A stretch of 64,000 nt of DNA, from contig JAOANR010000002.1 of the NCBI GenBank assembly GCA_030278955.1, positions 8,421,982 through 8,485,981 on the forward strand. Reading direction: 5' to 3'. The DNA is from Hygrophila difformis (Eukaryota; Streptophyta; Magnoliopsida; Lamiales; Acanthaceae). Below the pieces are notes generated by a model that was not told where the DNA came from, searched no databases, and saw nothing but the letters and a program-made list of their open reading frames with translations. This document shows positions 21,752 to 31,331 of the stretch, piece after piece. Positions within the stretch are counted from its first letter, which is position 1; the number at the start of each line of letters is the position of its first letter. The translations under genes were made by a program, and so were the position numbers.

Positions 21752-24700
21752 TAAATATATATATATATGTCCATCTACTATTCATGGTAACCTAAAATGA
21801 CCGAAATATCCTCTCCAACTTTCTTTATTTTGTTTATGCCATTGGGCCTTCTTTGGACTCTTTCACACACCTTATGCTTGGGCCTGTCCTCACCAAAATT
21901 GATGTATACAATAATGCTGACCTTTTCGATATAGGGTTTGTGACACCATGCTTCAGTTCCATTTCCCGATTGGCATCATTCCATTATGGTTCTGGTTACC
22001 ATGTCATTTTATAAGTGTGACCCCGGCCGGGTGAAAGGCGTGCTGGCGGAGACTGGAGCGGTGACGGCGGTGGCGTCATACGTAGGGCGGTATGCGAGCA
22101 GATGGGGTGGCGTATAATCTGTGGGGGAATGGAGAGGAAGAGACGATGGAGAAAAGTAGGGCAAGGAAGTCTAATGTAGAATGAGAAGACGGGGAAAAAG
22201 ATGGGTCAAAGAGAAAGTGAGGAAAATTGGTCTAAGAATTCAACAAGGGCAAAACAGCTATTAACGGGCTCCTCCATTTCCCGATTAGGGTTCGTCCCTG
22301 CAATTATTGTCCTAATTGCTGTACATGTAGTAGAATCTTTTCTTTTATCTTATAAGTGTGACTCCTCCAAAAGCTCTATTTTATTATTGACCGTTCGATG
22401 AAAGATCCAATTGAAACTGTGACCGTCAGATCAAATTTTTGCTTCTCCTTTCACCTCAATGCCAGCCATTTTCTCTTCTCGATTCGTCTGAACGCTTCAG
22501 CCCTAATTTTTCGCAGCTCAATTTTTTCGCAGCTCAGTCCAAATTTTCGAAAGGTTTCAGCCCTAATTCGTCTGAAGATCAAATTTTTCGCAGCTCAGGC
22601 CAAATTTTCGAAAGGCTTCAGCCCTAATTTTTCGCAGCTCAACCCTAACTTTGCGCCATTGAAGATCAAATTTTTCGCAGCTCAGCCCTGATTTCGAATC
22701 GTTGGATTAGATTAAATTGAAACTACGACTGTTGGATCAGATTCAATTCCTTTATACATCCGGCTTACCCAGGGTTATCGGGTGCTCTAAAATATGCCTT
22801 TTCTCTTGCGCAGGGCTGCCTCCCGCAACCGCCGACGCATCTCCTTTCCTCCTCCGCTGCTCCGATCGTCTGTGCCGCTCCCCTTCCTCTTGTTCCAGCC
22901 GTCGAATGCCGCACCTCCGTGTGCGAAAGACGGCCCCCTTCCGATCGCGCCTGTTGGCGACCACATCCACGCTGCCCTTTCGCCATCACGATCGCTCAAC
23001 TGTTTTGCTTGCCTGTGAGTTTTTCCCCAATCCACAAAAAATGTATTTTTGGCATTTTTCTATTATTTCAGGATTCAAATTAGGTTTCCCTTTTATTTTC
23101 TGCTGTGTGTGAAGTAATAAATCACCGTGTCTGCGCGCTCCCCGCCTCAGTTATTACGTATTTGCGGAAGTCGGAGTGAAATCCTATAGAAATTACACCA
23201 TGGCCGGGCAAGCAATTTACTGGCATCACGTGAGTGTGAGAGGTTCGGGGCAGAGGCGCCGTCACAGGTGGCAGAAAAGGGAGAGAGACTCTCCTCAAAC
23301 ATACCCGGGCGGCTGTGGGCTGCGGAATAGCCGCTCTACGAAACCCTAATCTTAAGCTACTCGAGAGATTATATTGTTGGGTGCCAATCCCCTGGTTTTG
23401 CCATCTTCTATTACGGTCGGTTCCGTTTTCCTTTGATTTATTTCACAGATTCAGTTGTTTTCTTTCAGCTTCTATGAATGCCGATGCATGTGCTTGATAG
23501 AGAATCAACTGCCTAATTCAAGAGCAGTGGATGCGATGATTCTTTTATGTTCAAGTTATTTATTGTTTTTTTGGCAGTTGAGTGTTGTCGTGCGGCGATA
23601 TTTTTTTGAAGAATATGATGATCGTATTTGTTGCCCCAGTCTTAATTTGTATCGATCAATTGATGCAATGTGATGATTGATGTTTTCTTATCTTCCTAAT
23701 TGCAGTTGAGAACAAGCCCCTAATTCACGGGTGCAGTGGAGGTCCCAAGAAATATTTGACCAGAACCATAATGGAATACTGCAACCATCTTCAGTTTACC
23801 ATTTAAGGTTTCGGACCAAAATATTCTGATAACTTTCGATGGAGGCCAACGATCTTCGAAGAGGATCTGTAGGGACGCCTACCGCCGGCTTAACGGCCGA
23901 GATCTGGTTTAATTTATTTTTTCGTTTCCTTACTTGCTGCATTGGACCTGAAAAGTGCTTTCAATGCGATTGCGGTTTGCATTGTTGAATTTTGGTGTAA
24001 AACTGATGATTGTGGCTTTAGTTAATTATGTATGCTTATTTTGTCCTGCTTCAGTTTATAATCATTAGTTTGGATGATACCTCCGACTGCCGAGTGAAGA
24101 GAATGGAAAGACTGCTATAAAAGTGTTGTCCAAGTGAGTATAAATCAAGCTGATTTCCAGTTTCAGTTGTGTTATGGGATGGATGAGTTTGAGCCAAGTA
24201 ATGATACGGAATGTGTGGACTCAGACATTCAGCTTCGTGATTGAGGCGAAGCAAACTACAAACCCCACTTGTTGCTTGATACAATGTGCTTCTTCCTTCA
24301 TGGTTTTCCTTTTGGGACCGAGTTTTTTTGTACTATTTCTTGCCTTTTTTGTCCTTGCGTCTGCATCCGGGCATCGTAAAGGGTCATTTGGGTGGACTCT
24401 TGTTGGTGAAGCTATTTATTTTTTGAAGCCTCATACATCTACCTCAACTGGAGCTTTCTTGAAAGAACATTGGTCAAGGTAAATCTTTTAATTTTGAACT
24501 TAGTAATCATGTCTGTTCTTTATGGGTTTTTACATAAAGTTGTTGCAGGCATAACTTCTTTTACAGAGAAGGATTGCACTGCATTATTACCAAAGTAGTG
24601 ATTCTTTTTTTTAAAAAATTTTTTTTAATGATTCTGTCATGGTTCTTCATGGAGCACACATTTACTTTCAGTGACCAGGCACGTGATTATCTTAAAGCCA

Positions 24701-27700
24701 TAGCCAAACCCTCTCAATGGTTTGTTCCTCACTGGTGGTGATTTCCTTCCATTGCCCATATCCCTAGCTCCATTTGGGTTAGTTGAATTGAAGAGTTTAT
24801 TGTTATTGTGCCTTTGAATGTTCTATTTAATGCTCCACTCATCTTCCCTGTTGTAGATTATGCCAATTCCCTTGGAGTTCAAAAACCGTTACTCGAGAAG
24901 GTAATGGCATTGTTGTATGATTCAATCAGGTTTCCCTCATTCTTAGTTTATTGTGAATTTATTGTTTTTTTTATGTTTAGCAAGAAAAGAAGAGAATTTA
25001 GTGCCTCCCTGATTCTTTAAAATTTCTGTGCTTTTGCCGTACCTCATCCAGGTGAAATTCTTTTGTCTTTGTTTGCCATGCAGGAGTTATTCTCTTTGTT
25101 TTGTCACTTTTCCATGCCAAGCTGGGAATTGGGATAAAATAAGATTTCATTTTCAAACACTTTGGATGTAATAAACAACTCTCATTTTTTTAGCAGAGAG
25201 CTGAAACATCGGAGATAGCTAAATTCCGATAGTCGGATGTATTCGAAATAGTAGAGTCCGTATTAAAGATGCAACATTTTCATCTTGGTCCTGAACTCAT
25301 AGCCAGTACTGATACATATCAGAAGTATCTCTAGCATTTACATTTATGCTACCGTCCTGCTTGTTTATCATCTCTTTATCTCTTTGATTAGGCTCCTGAA
25401 ATATTCTATTTGGACTATTCTTAATGGTTATTTTTTGCTGGTTATGTTCCATTATAATTGCTTTTCGCTGGTTATTTTTTTTTTGCTCTTTTCGTAGATC
25501 TGTTATTGAATCTTTACTCTTAATGGAATTTCGGTAGACTGTTTACAATTTTTACCCAGTTTTCCTGTAATTGACCATTTGAGGAGTTGCTTAGTGCTAC
25601 TTCTCCAATTGGTTCATTTTTCATTAGAGGATAATGAATATGTTTAGTGTTTTGAGATTATTCTTTTTACGCTTATATTGTCTTAAAATTTGCTTTCTGT
25701 TACCTACCTGTTTGTATTATGATCAAATGCATATATGGTTTGATCGGTAAGCAATAATAGTCTAAAGGGACACAAGATTATCAACTAATATGATGCTAAT
25801 TCTGTTGTCTAAAGTTGTTTTTTTACTTGTAATATGAGGATCATCTTGTTATTCGTGAGTGTTGTTACTCATTGCCATGAAACTACACTAGAGAAACAAT
25901 AATTGCATATTCTGGTTTCAATTATTCGCCTATTTTGGGAGATAATGCTTTAAGCCTGAATATATTTGTTTCATTGATCCTGCATTTGAGGAGGTGGGAG
26001 ATGAAGGGAGGAAGCTGTAAGAGGTCAGCATTGCAGTCAGGTATATATTTCAGTGGTTAGATTACGTCACGTATACATACTTATTTTCTTTCTTGAGCTC
26101 TGGTATCACTTGATCTTTTTGTCTTCTTTTTTTTTTTTTTTGGCAAGATGAGCAAAGATTTGTTCTATTTGAATTTCTTCTTGAAGAACTTGGATTCGAC
26201 AGTTATCATGTATATTTTAATTTTTAATTTTTCATTCAAGTCTGGATTTTGGTTTGCCTCTGGTGTTTGGGAGGACTGATTTTCTTTTCATTTTTGTTAT
26301 CATTTGATTTTTGCTCAATTCCTCTGTATGTTTGGTGTTCGTATGCTTTTCTGAGTCATTCACTACTTTTTCTTCTTTGTTTTGATTTTTCTTTTAAATG
26401 TTAACTTGCTCGAGGAATGTGACGGAATTTTTAAAAATTGTTGGGCTTCATTACTTGATAAGGTTTATGACAAAATTTTTATAAAGTTGTTGGGTTTCAA
26501 TCATAGTAGTCAATAGTGGCGCTATGCCGCTATGGTGGAGCGGATTCTGGGGTGGCCGCTCCAGCCGCCACGCTCCGCTACGTTTCAAGGATTAGCAGCA
26601 TTGCGGCGGCAGCCGCCACGCTCCGCTACGTTTCAAGGATTAGCGGCATTGCTGCGGTTGTGCAGGTCATTTCGCGGCATCGCTACTTTCAATGCTTCAT
26701 AAGGTTTATGATAAACAACTTTGAAGCTGCCAACTTCCTGTAGGATTTTGATAAGATTTTACAGTTTTAAATTGGTTATCTAGTGTTTTTTCCTTGTCCG
26801 TTTTTATTTTTCGAAAGACTGATTTTTGCGTATGTTTATTAACATTTTCTTTCCTTATTCTTAGTATATACTACTACATATTCAACCACAAATACCTAAT
26901 TTATCCTTGCGTGTTTGGTTTTTTCCGTCATTTCCCCTGTACTTTGGTTTGTAGGAGACCCTCAAGGAATGGGAAGGAGGCCCTCAAGGAATGGATCACC
27001 AACCAGCTTCGCTCCCAAGGTACTTCACCGCTCATATTTACCTTCCTCTTCACGGGTTGATTTTTATACGCCACTATTTATATTGCTTGCAGGTACCATT
27101 TTTAGGTTATTGTGATGGTCCAAAGTTCAATGCTTTGTTGGGATTTTTCATGAACTAAATTTAAGATCCTGTTTTGCTATAAATCATTGTTGATGTAGGC
27201 ATTTATACATTTATTTTAGTAATTGAAAATTTCGACTGCTACACTCCAAAATACACAAGTAGAACTCATTAGCTATTAAAGATTTTAGCAATGGAATTTT
27301 TTGGGTGAATGTCTCTTATATATATTCCAAGAAATGCTCAATTTTGCTGTTACTTATTGATAAGATTATTAGTTTCACTTTTTTCCCTTCGGTGTGATTG
27401 GATCTGCTGTGAGTTGTGTGTCTTATTCACCACTTTAACATAACTTTTGTGCTTGATAAACTACTCATTAACCCCTTTTTTTTGGGGTCATGTATATATT
27501 TTGTTAGAGTTGATGCAAATAGTATATATTTCACTGGTTTTGCCGTGATGAGATTTCGTAAAAGCGACCTTTTTGATGTTTCCGATTTCGAATTTTTGTT
27601 GTTTGTTTCTGAGTTGATAATAAAAGGAGGGGTAGGGTGTGGTCAACTATTCGGCCGGAGAGCTATGTACCTATATTATGAAATTTAAGGCATTGATCCA

Positions 27701-27790
27701 GGACATTTGGTATGAGTCGAAATGGTCGGAGCTGTATAGCTACATTTGACGTTGCAACAATGACTATTAAAAGATCATATTCATCCTAAC
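21752..27790. other. Interior of the nested Helitron, no recognised gene
   Basis: Contents are a GC-rich leader-like tract (22790-23000), a second one at 23200-23340, and several exon-like islands I cannot assign (for example 24690-24745 on the plus strand, DQARDYLKAIAKPSQWFVPHW). At about 22510-22690 the phrase TTTTTCGCAGCTCA..CAAATTTTCGAAAGG..TTCAGCCCTAATT is repeated four times. At 26555-26650 a 46-bp unit (GCCGCCACGCTCCGCTACG, TTTCAAGGATTAGC) occurs twice. At 26955-26990 CCCTCAAGGAATGG occurs twice. No intact coding region was found. Confidence 0.4.
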
Positions 27791-27792
27791 AT

Positions 27793-27823
27793 GTGCGGCG
27801 TAGCGCACAATGACGAGGACTAG
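27793..27823 (+). other. Helitron 3' terminus of the nested element
   Basis: Stem GTGCG (27793-27797) with CGCAC (27804-27808), then AATGACGAGGA and CTAG (27820-27823), followed by T. Fits the Helitron 3' consensus. Confidence 0.75.
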
Positions 27824-27863
27824 TATATATATATATATATATATATATGTAAATGGGACTTAC

Positions 27864-27946
27864 CTTTTTCCAAAGTCTGCTTTTCCTAGTTGCTTCTCTA
27901 TTCTGTGCAAGCTTGCTTCTCTATTTTGTGCAAGCCTCCTCAGAGT
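27864..27946 (-). pseudogene. Captured TGA bZIP basic-region exon with a duplication
   Basis: Minus-strand exon bounded by AG and GT, encoding TLRRLAQNREA, the DNA-contacting basic region of TGA-class bZIP proteins. A 23-bp tandem duplication (GCTTGCACAAAATAGAGAAG repeated as GCTTGCACAGAATAGAGAAG) shifts the frame, so the rest of the basic region (RKSRLWKK) is read only in another frame. It pairs with the zipper exon at 21593-21516 across the nested Helitron. Non-functional fragment. Confidence 0.8.
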
Positions 27947-29401
27947 CTGCAAATATAAAAGAATCATTATTGCATATCAAGAAATAAAATTATTATTAGT
28001 GATGGATGGATGAATCATCATCGCACAGTACGTATTACTCCTTGTGATCTTCTATATATTTTCAGAATCTGAGAACAAAATCCCTATGACTCCTCAAACA
28101 ACATTGCCATTATTAAACTAAAAGCAACCAGTATCCACCATACCCTTCAAAACATGTGTGGAAATCAAAATTCACAAATTCCTCAATCCTAGTACAAAAT
28201 ACAGATTAGACCATGCCAACAAACTCTCCATGCCCAATTCCTTTCACAAAGTTCGTCTAACCAATTTTCCAATTTTATTTCAAGAAGTTCAAATCTCCAA
28301 CTTCTGAATTCTAGTCAAACCACCATATGTAATTGCCATTCTAACCAAAAATTAAATTAAAAATGTAATTCATTAAACCAGTGGCCGGTTTCGAGTTCCT
28401 CACAGGTATTCCATGACCGACACTTCCCCAAATCCTAAACCCTAGTTTTTTGTTTTATTGACAATTTCGCACCAAAAATTTTTGAACCCCCAACTGCTGC
28501 CCTTAAAAATGCCGAATTAGAAAAGGCAAAGAAAGACCTCAGGGTACTGAAAACAAAACCCATAGTGAAAATCAATCGAAATGGGGAAAATGTCGAATCG
28601 AAATTGTGCAAAAAAAAAAAAAAGTAAAAACTTACCGTTGAATACAGGAGGCGGCAACAGACCTCCTCCGTGCCTCCCTGTGACCGGCCGACGGTGAGGG
28701 ACAGTGGGGCCGAAAGCAGCGACGAACCTAAGTGATAAGCATGAGGGCGAGGACAGCGGGTGCAACGTAGGGACCAAGAGAAGAAGACGATGGACAAATT
28801 AGGGTTGGGCGACGGTTGTAGAAGGCTGCACTGTTGTGCGCGACGGAGGGCAACGTCATCCATCTCCCGTCGACCACCGCGACGGACCGCGCTTTCTCTA
28901 AGTTTTGGGCGAGGGCTGAAGAAGGCAGCGGTGTGGCGTGCGACGAAGGACGAGGGTGATCGATAGCAGATTGGGCGTCGAATCTGAATCACGAAATGGA
29001 AGGCAATCTGGCTACAATGAAACGGAGAGAGGAGACCCTGCAATGAATAATCAAAATTGGAGGGAATCCCAATCCGGGCAATCGATCAATCCAGCCGCCT
29101 CAAACCGTAGATCAAACACTGGAATTGTTTGTGACAAATCGCGATGAAGAACTGTGAGATCCAGATGAAAATCGTTGTGCGAGCGGGGAGGAAGAAACTG
29201 GGCGTGGGAAATTTAGGGCGGAGGAAACGAAGAGGATAAATGTTTATGGAGAAACGGGTGAGAAATGAGATAGAGCGGAATCGATGCTGAAAACATCCAC
29301 TAACCCTTTCATCCAACGGCCACAATTTCAATTGCATTTTGAATCCAATGGTGGAGAATGAAATTGAGTTTTGAGAGCTCCCGCTCTTATAGTATAGTAG
29401 A
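27947..29401 (-). other. 5' region of the 18.5-kb Helitron
   Basis: On the minus strand this runs from the TC 5' end at 29401. A GAGCGGGAGCTCTC palindrome-like start and a CCGTTGGATGAAAGGG motif are followed by a GC-rich, leader-like tract (about 29000-28640) that ends at a GT donor-like site (GGTAAGTTTTT at about 28635). A 202-codon minus-strand frame (28435-29043) has no domain I recognise and biased composition. The tract may be a captured promoter and first exon, but I cannot name the source. Confidence 0.4.
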
Positions 29402-29763
29402 TAAATCCATCAAATAAATTATGCAACGGGAGGGGTAACCAAGATGTGAAACCATATAATTGAGGCTAAACTAATTTCGGGTAACCATGAAAATAGAAAA
29501 TTCTTAATTAATAAAATATTTATGAACCTGTCAGATTTAACCAAATTCCCTATTTGATTTCAAACGAGACAATTCACACTCGCTCTTTAAAGAATGTTGA
29601 ACTCTATCTCCTAAAATTAGTTTTTAGCAATGAACAGTTATATGCTGCAATATATTGTGTCACTAGCAAGAAGGAACTTAAAGTATTATTATGTAATGGG
29701 GGTGGATTAACTGAAGATACAACAAGAAATGTTGTTTACAATGAAATTTTATGTAAATTGTGA
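29402..29763 (+). pseudogene. Helitron helicase C-terminal fragment, copy 3, right half
   Basis: Continuation of the helicase copy interrupted at 10927: the INPSNKLCN segment, then a frame (29554-29763) with SLKNVELYLLKLVFSNEQLY, AAIYCVTSKKELKVL, then the TTRNVVYNEI ending typical of RepHel C-termini. Stops and shifts occur upstream of 29554. It places the true 3' end of the host helicase gene only about 350 bp from the host Helitron 3' terminus. Confidence 0.8.
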
Positions 29764-30088
29764 GAAATATTTTCATATTATGCCTAATACTTGTATTTAA
29801 ATTTCATTTAATTTTAAATAAAATTTCAAATTAAGTAAATGTATTATTTTAATATATGTTTTCATTGATCTACTATAGATTTGTACCGGACAAGCCACAT
29901 AAGCTAAAGAAGACGGGTTACTATGATTTGTTAATTAGTTTTAAAAATAATTAAATTATATTATCATGTTACACTCTATTTCGAATATATATAAATTTAT
30001 TACACATTTTTCTATTACTCAAAATATAATTTATTATCATTTCATATAATATAAATATATACTATTATACATAAAATATATAATTATG

Positions 30089-30118
30089 CCCGTCGAGTCT
30101 CGACGGGTTACTGACTAG
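30089..30118 (+). other. 3' terminus of the host Helitron
   Basis: CCCGTCGAG-T-CTCGACGGG (30089-30107) is a perfect 9-bp inverted repeat, followed by TTACTGA and CTAG (30115-30118), then T. It is a Helitron 3' end on the plus strand, downstream of the helicase C-terminus in the same orientation, so it belongs to the RepHel-bearing element. Confidence 0.85.
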
Positions 30119-30631
30119 TTTTTTAAAAAGCTCATTTGACTTCTTTTAATGTAGGGTTATAAACTTTTTTCCGCCTTGCTTTGAAATACATGGAAAATTA
30201 CCATTTCATTACAGAATACAAAATTACAATCCGATACTAATAGTTAAGAATCAAAAACTATGTTTTGGAAGTGGGAACACATGAAAAATTATTTCAACCC
30301 CAAAAATAAACAATAGACAGAGAAAAAGAAAAAAAGGACCAAAGAAGGCGGGGGAGCAAAGAATAGCTGCAGGTCCTGTAAGAATTTAAACAAAATAATT
30401 ATTTGGATCTGGGCATCTGGCGTAGAAGATATGGAATCCAGGACGTCCACCCATTGTTGCTCAGTTTCTTCTACATTCATCCTTTCTTTCTGTCCTTTCC
30501 ATTTTAACTATTTCTTGTCCTAAATGACAGCAGACTTGCAGACGGATCATCTCATGTATGTCTTCTTATGCAGGAGGAGGACCATAACCAGATTTTTGAG
30601 ATGCACTTTTCTCTAGATATTTTTGAATCAC
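30119..30631. other. Intergenic, nothing recognised
   Basis: AT-rich sequence between the host Helitron end and the Mutator-like element. One minus-strand frame (30289-30480) has no recognisable features. The last ten bases, TTTGAATCAC (30622-30631), are the left copy of a target duplication repeated at 45355-45364. Confidence 0.5.
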
Positions 30632-30643
30632 GGAAAAAAGGCC

Positions 30644-31133
30644 TGTTGTGCGTGAAATTTGTATAGAACGAAAGTCTCTTCTTTGATTGACAATATTGGG
30701 TGAATTACAAAGAACTGTCGAAAGGAACCTTGCAAGAAAACTAAAAATGCAGAAAACAAAGGAATTACAGAAACTTTAAAGAAATAAAAGTGCAATTGTT
30801 GTGTAGAATTGTCGGGGCCTTAAAAGTGAGCAACCCTTTGGTTTTTATATGCGGAGTTCCTCAACTGTCAAGCAATCCCACGATCCCTTCTAGGCCAGGT
30901 GTCATCTTGCCGACCATCCTGCTAGCATTCCTACAGATGTCTTCAAGAAACTTCCCGTCTAAAGAAACCTCCTGTCCTAATCTCTTCGTGACTCCTGGGC
31001 TGGCCTTCACATGAAGAACGAGGCTTGTACATGAAATGGGCTTCAACCTTCTGGACCACTAATTGTATGCAATGGGCCACCAAATATACTTAATAGGCCA
31101 TTAAATTAGACCATTAAATTTACTTGGTTAACA
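30644..31133 (-). repeat. 3' LTR of the Tat element
   Basis: 490 bp, identical to 44268-44757 except A at 31021 where the other has G. On the element strand it begins TGTTAACCAAG and ends CGCACAACA. Confidence 0.95.
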
Positions 31134-31150
31134 GATGCCCCCCTTGCGCG
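31134..31150 (-). other. Polypurine tract of the Tat element
   Basis: On the minus strand GCGCAAGGGGGGCATC directly precedes the 3' LTR start TGTTAACC. The gag-only element has almost the same tract (GCGCAAGGGGGCATC at about 56803-56817). Confidence 0.85.
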
Positions 31151-31215
31151 ATTTGTCTGTTGGGGTTTTCAGACGAATTTGCGCATTTTAACCTAGGCCT
31201 GGCCCATTAAGCCAT

Positions 31216-31223
31216 TATAAAAA
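31216..31223 (+). promoter_or_regulatory. TATA box of the antisense gene
   Basis: TATAAAAA, 116 bp upstream of the ATG at 31332, with about 85 bp between the expected start site and the ATG. It lies between the LTR edge (31133) and the gene, so the antisense gene appears to have its own promoter rather than using the LTR. Inferred from position and sequence only. Confidence 0.5.
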
Positions 31224-31331
31224 GACATCAAAGTCACAATTGCAAAATTTTTTTTTTTTTTTTCTCTAATCCCACTTTCGGCCGCCACTTCGTGTTGGCC
31301 GCCGTTGCTGGCCGCCTCTCTGACCGTCGTC

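Larger units (their letters stand above)
21750..27823 (+). mobile_element. 6.1-kb Helitron nested in the TGA intron, plus strand
   Basis: Plus-strand Helitron with 3' end GTGCG-gcgtag-CGCAC, 11 nt, CTAG (27820-27823), followed by T. The proposed 5' end is TCTAAATATATATATATATG at 21750 preceded by A. The flanks on both sides are TA microsatellite (TGTATATATATA on the left, TATATATATA...TGTAAATGG on the right), consistent with insertion into one (TA)n tract inside the intron. No Rep or helicase gene is visible, so it is non-autonomous. The 3' end is firm; the 5' end is inferred from the flank match. Confidence 0.65.
10928..29401 (-). mobile_element. 18.5-kb gene-capturing Helitron, minus strand
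   Basis: Complete Helitron with both ends visible. On the minus strand the 5' end is A|TCTACTATACTATAAGAGCG (T at 29401) and the 3' end is a hairpin followed by CTAG|T (CTAG at 10928-10931). The empty target is given by the flanking helicase repeat: AAAAATA (ending 10927) joins TAAATCC (from 29402), matching GAATATAGATC and GAATATACATCC in the two paralogous copies. No Rep or helicase gene of its own, so non-autonomous. It carries exon fragments of at least five cellular genes, all on the minus strand, one Stowaway MITE, and a 6.1-kb nested Helitron. Without the nested Helitron it is about 12.4 kb. Confidence 0.85.
5663..30118 (+). mobile_element. Host Helitron (RepHel relic), plus strand
   Basis: Span of the oldest Helitron of the nest. 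The left limit given is only the start of the Rep gene, since the TC 5' end was not located and lies further left. Order: Rep domain, AT-rich gap replacing the helicase core, helicase C-terminus in three direct copies, 3' hairpin and CTAG. The element is interrupted by a fold-back MITE (10453-10759) and by the 18.5-kb Helitron (10928-29401). Without these the part seen is about 5.7 kb. Confidence 0.75.

Noticed and set aside
23150..23350. Plus-strand ATG frame MAGQAIYWHHVSVRGSG in the inner Helitron as a small gene
   Set aside because: No family recognised, ends after about 50 codons, GC-rich leader-like context; kept only as part of the Helitron interior.
26516..26743. 75-codon frame with repeated AATLRYVSRISGIAA
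   Set aside because: Produced by a 46-bp tandem duplication in non-coding Helitron sequence; no further support.
27824..27848. (TA)n as a separate regulatory element
   Set aside because: Best explained as the microsatellite target of the inner Helitron, matching the tract left of 21750.
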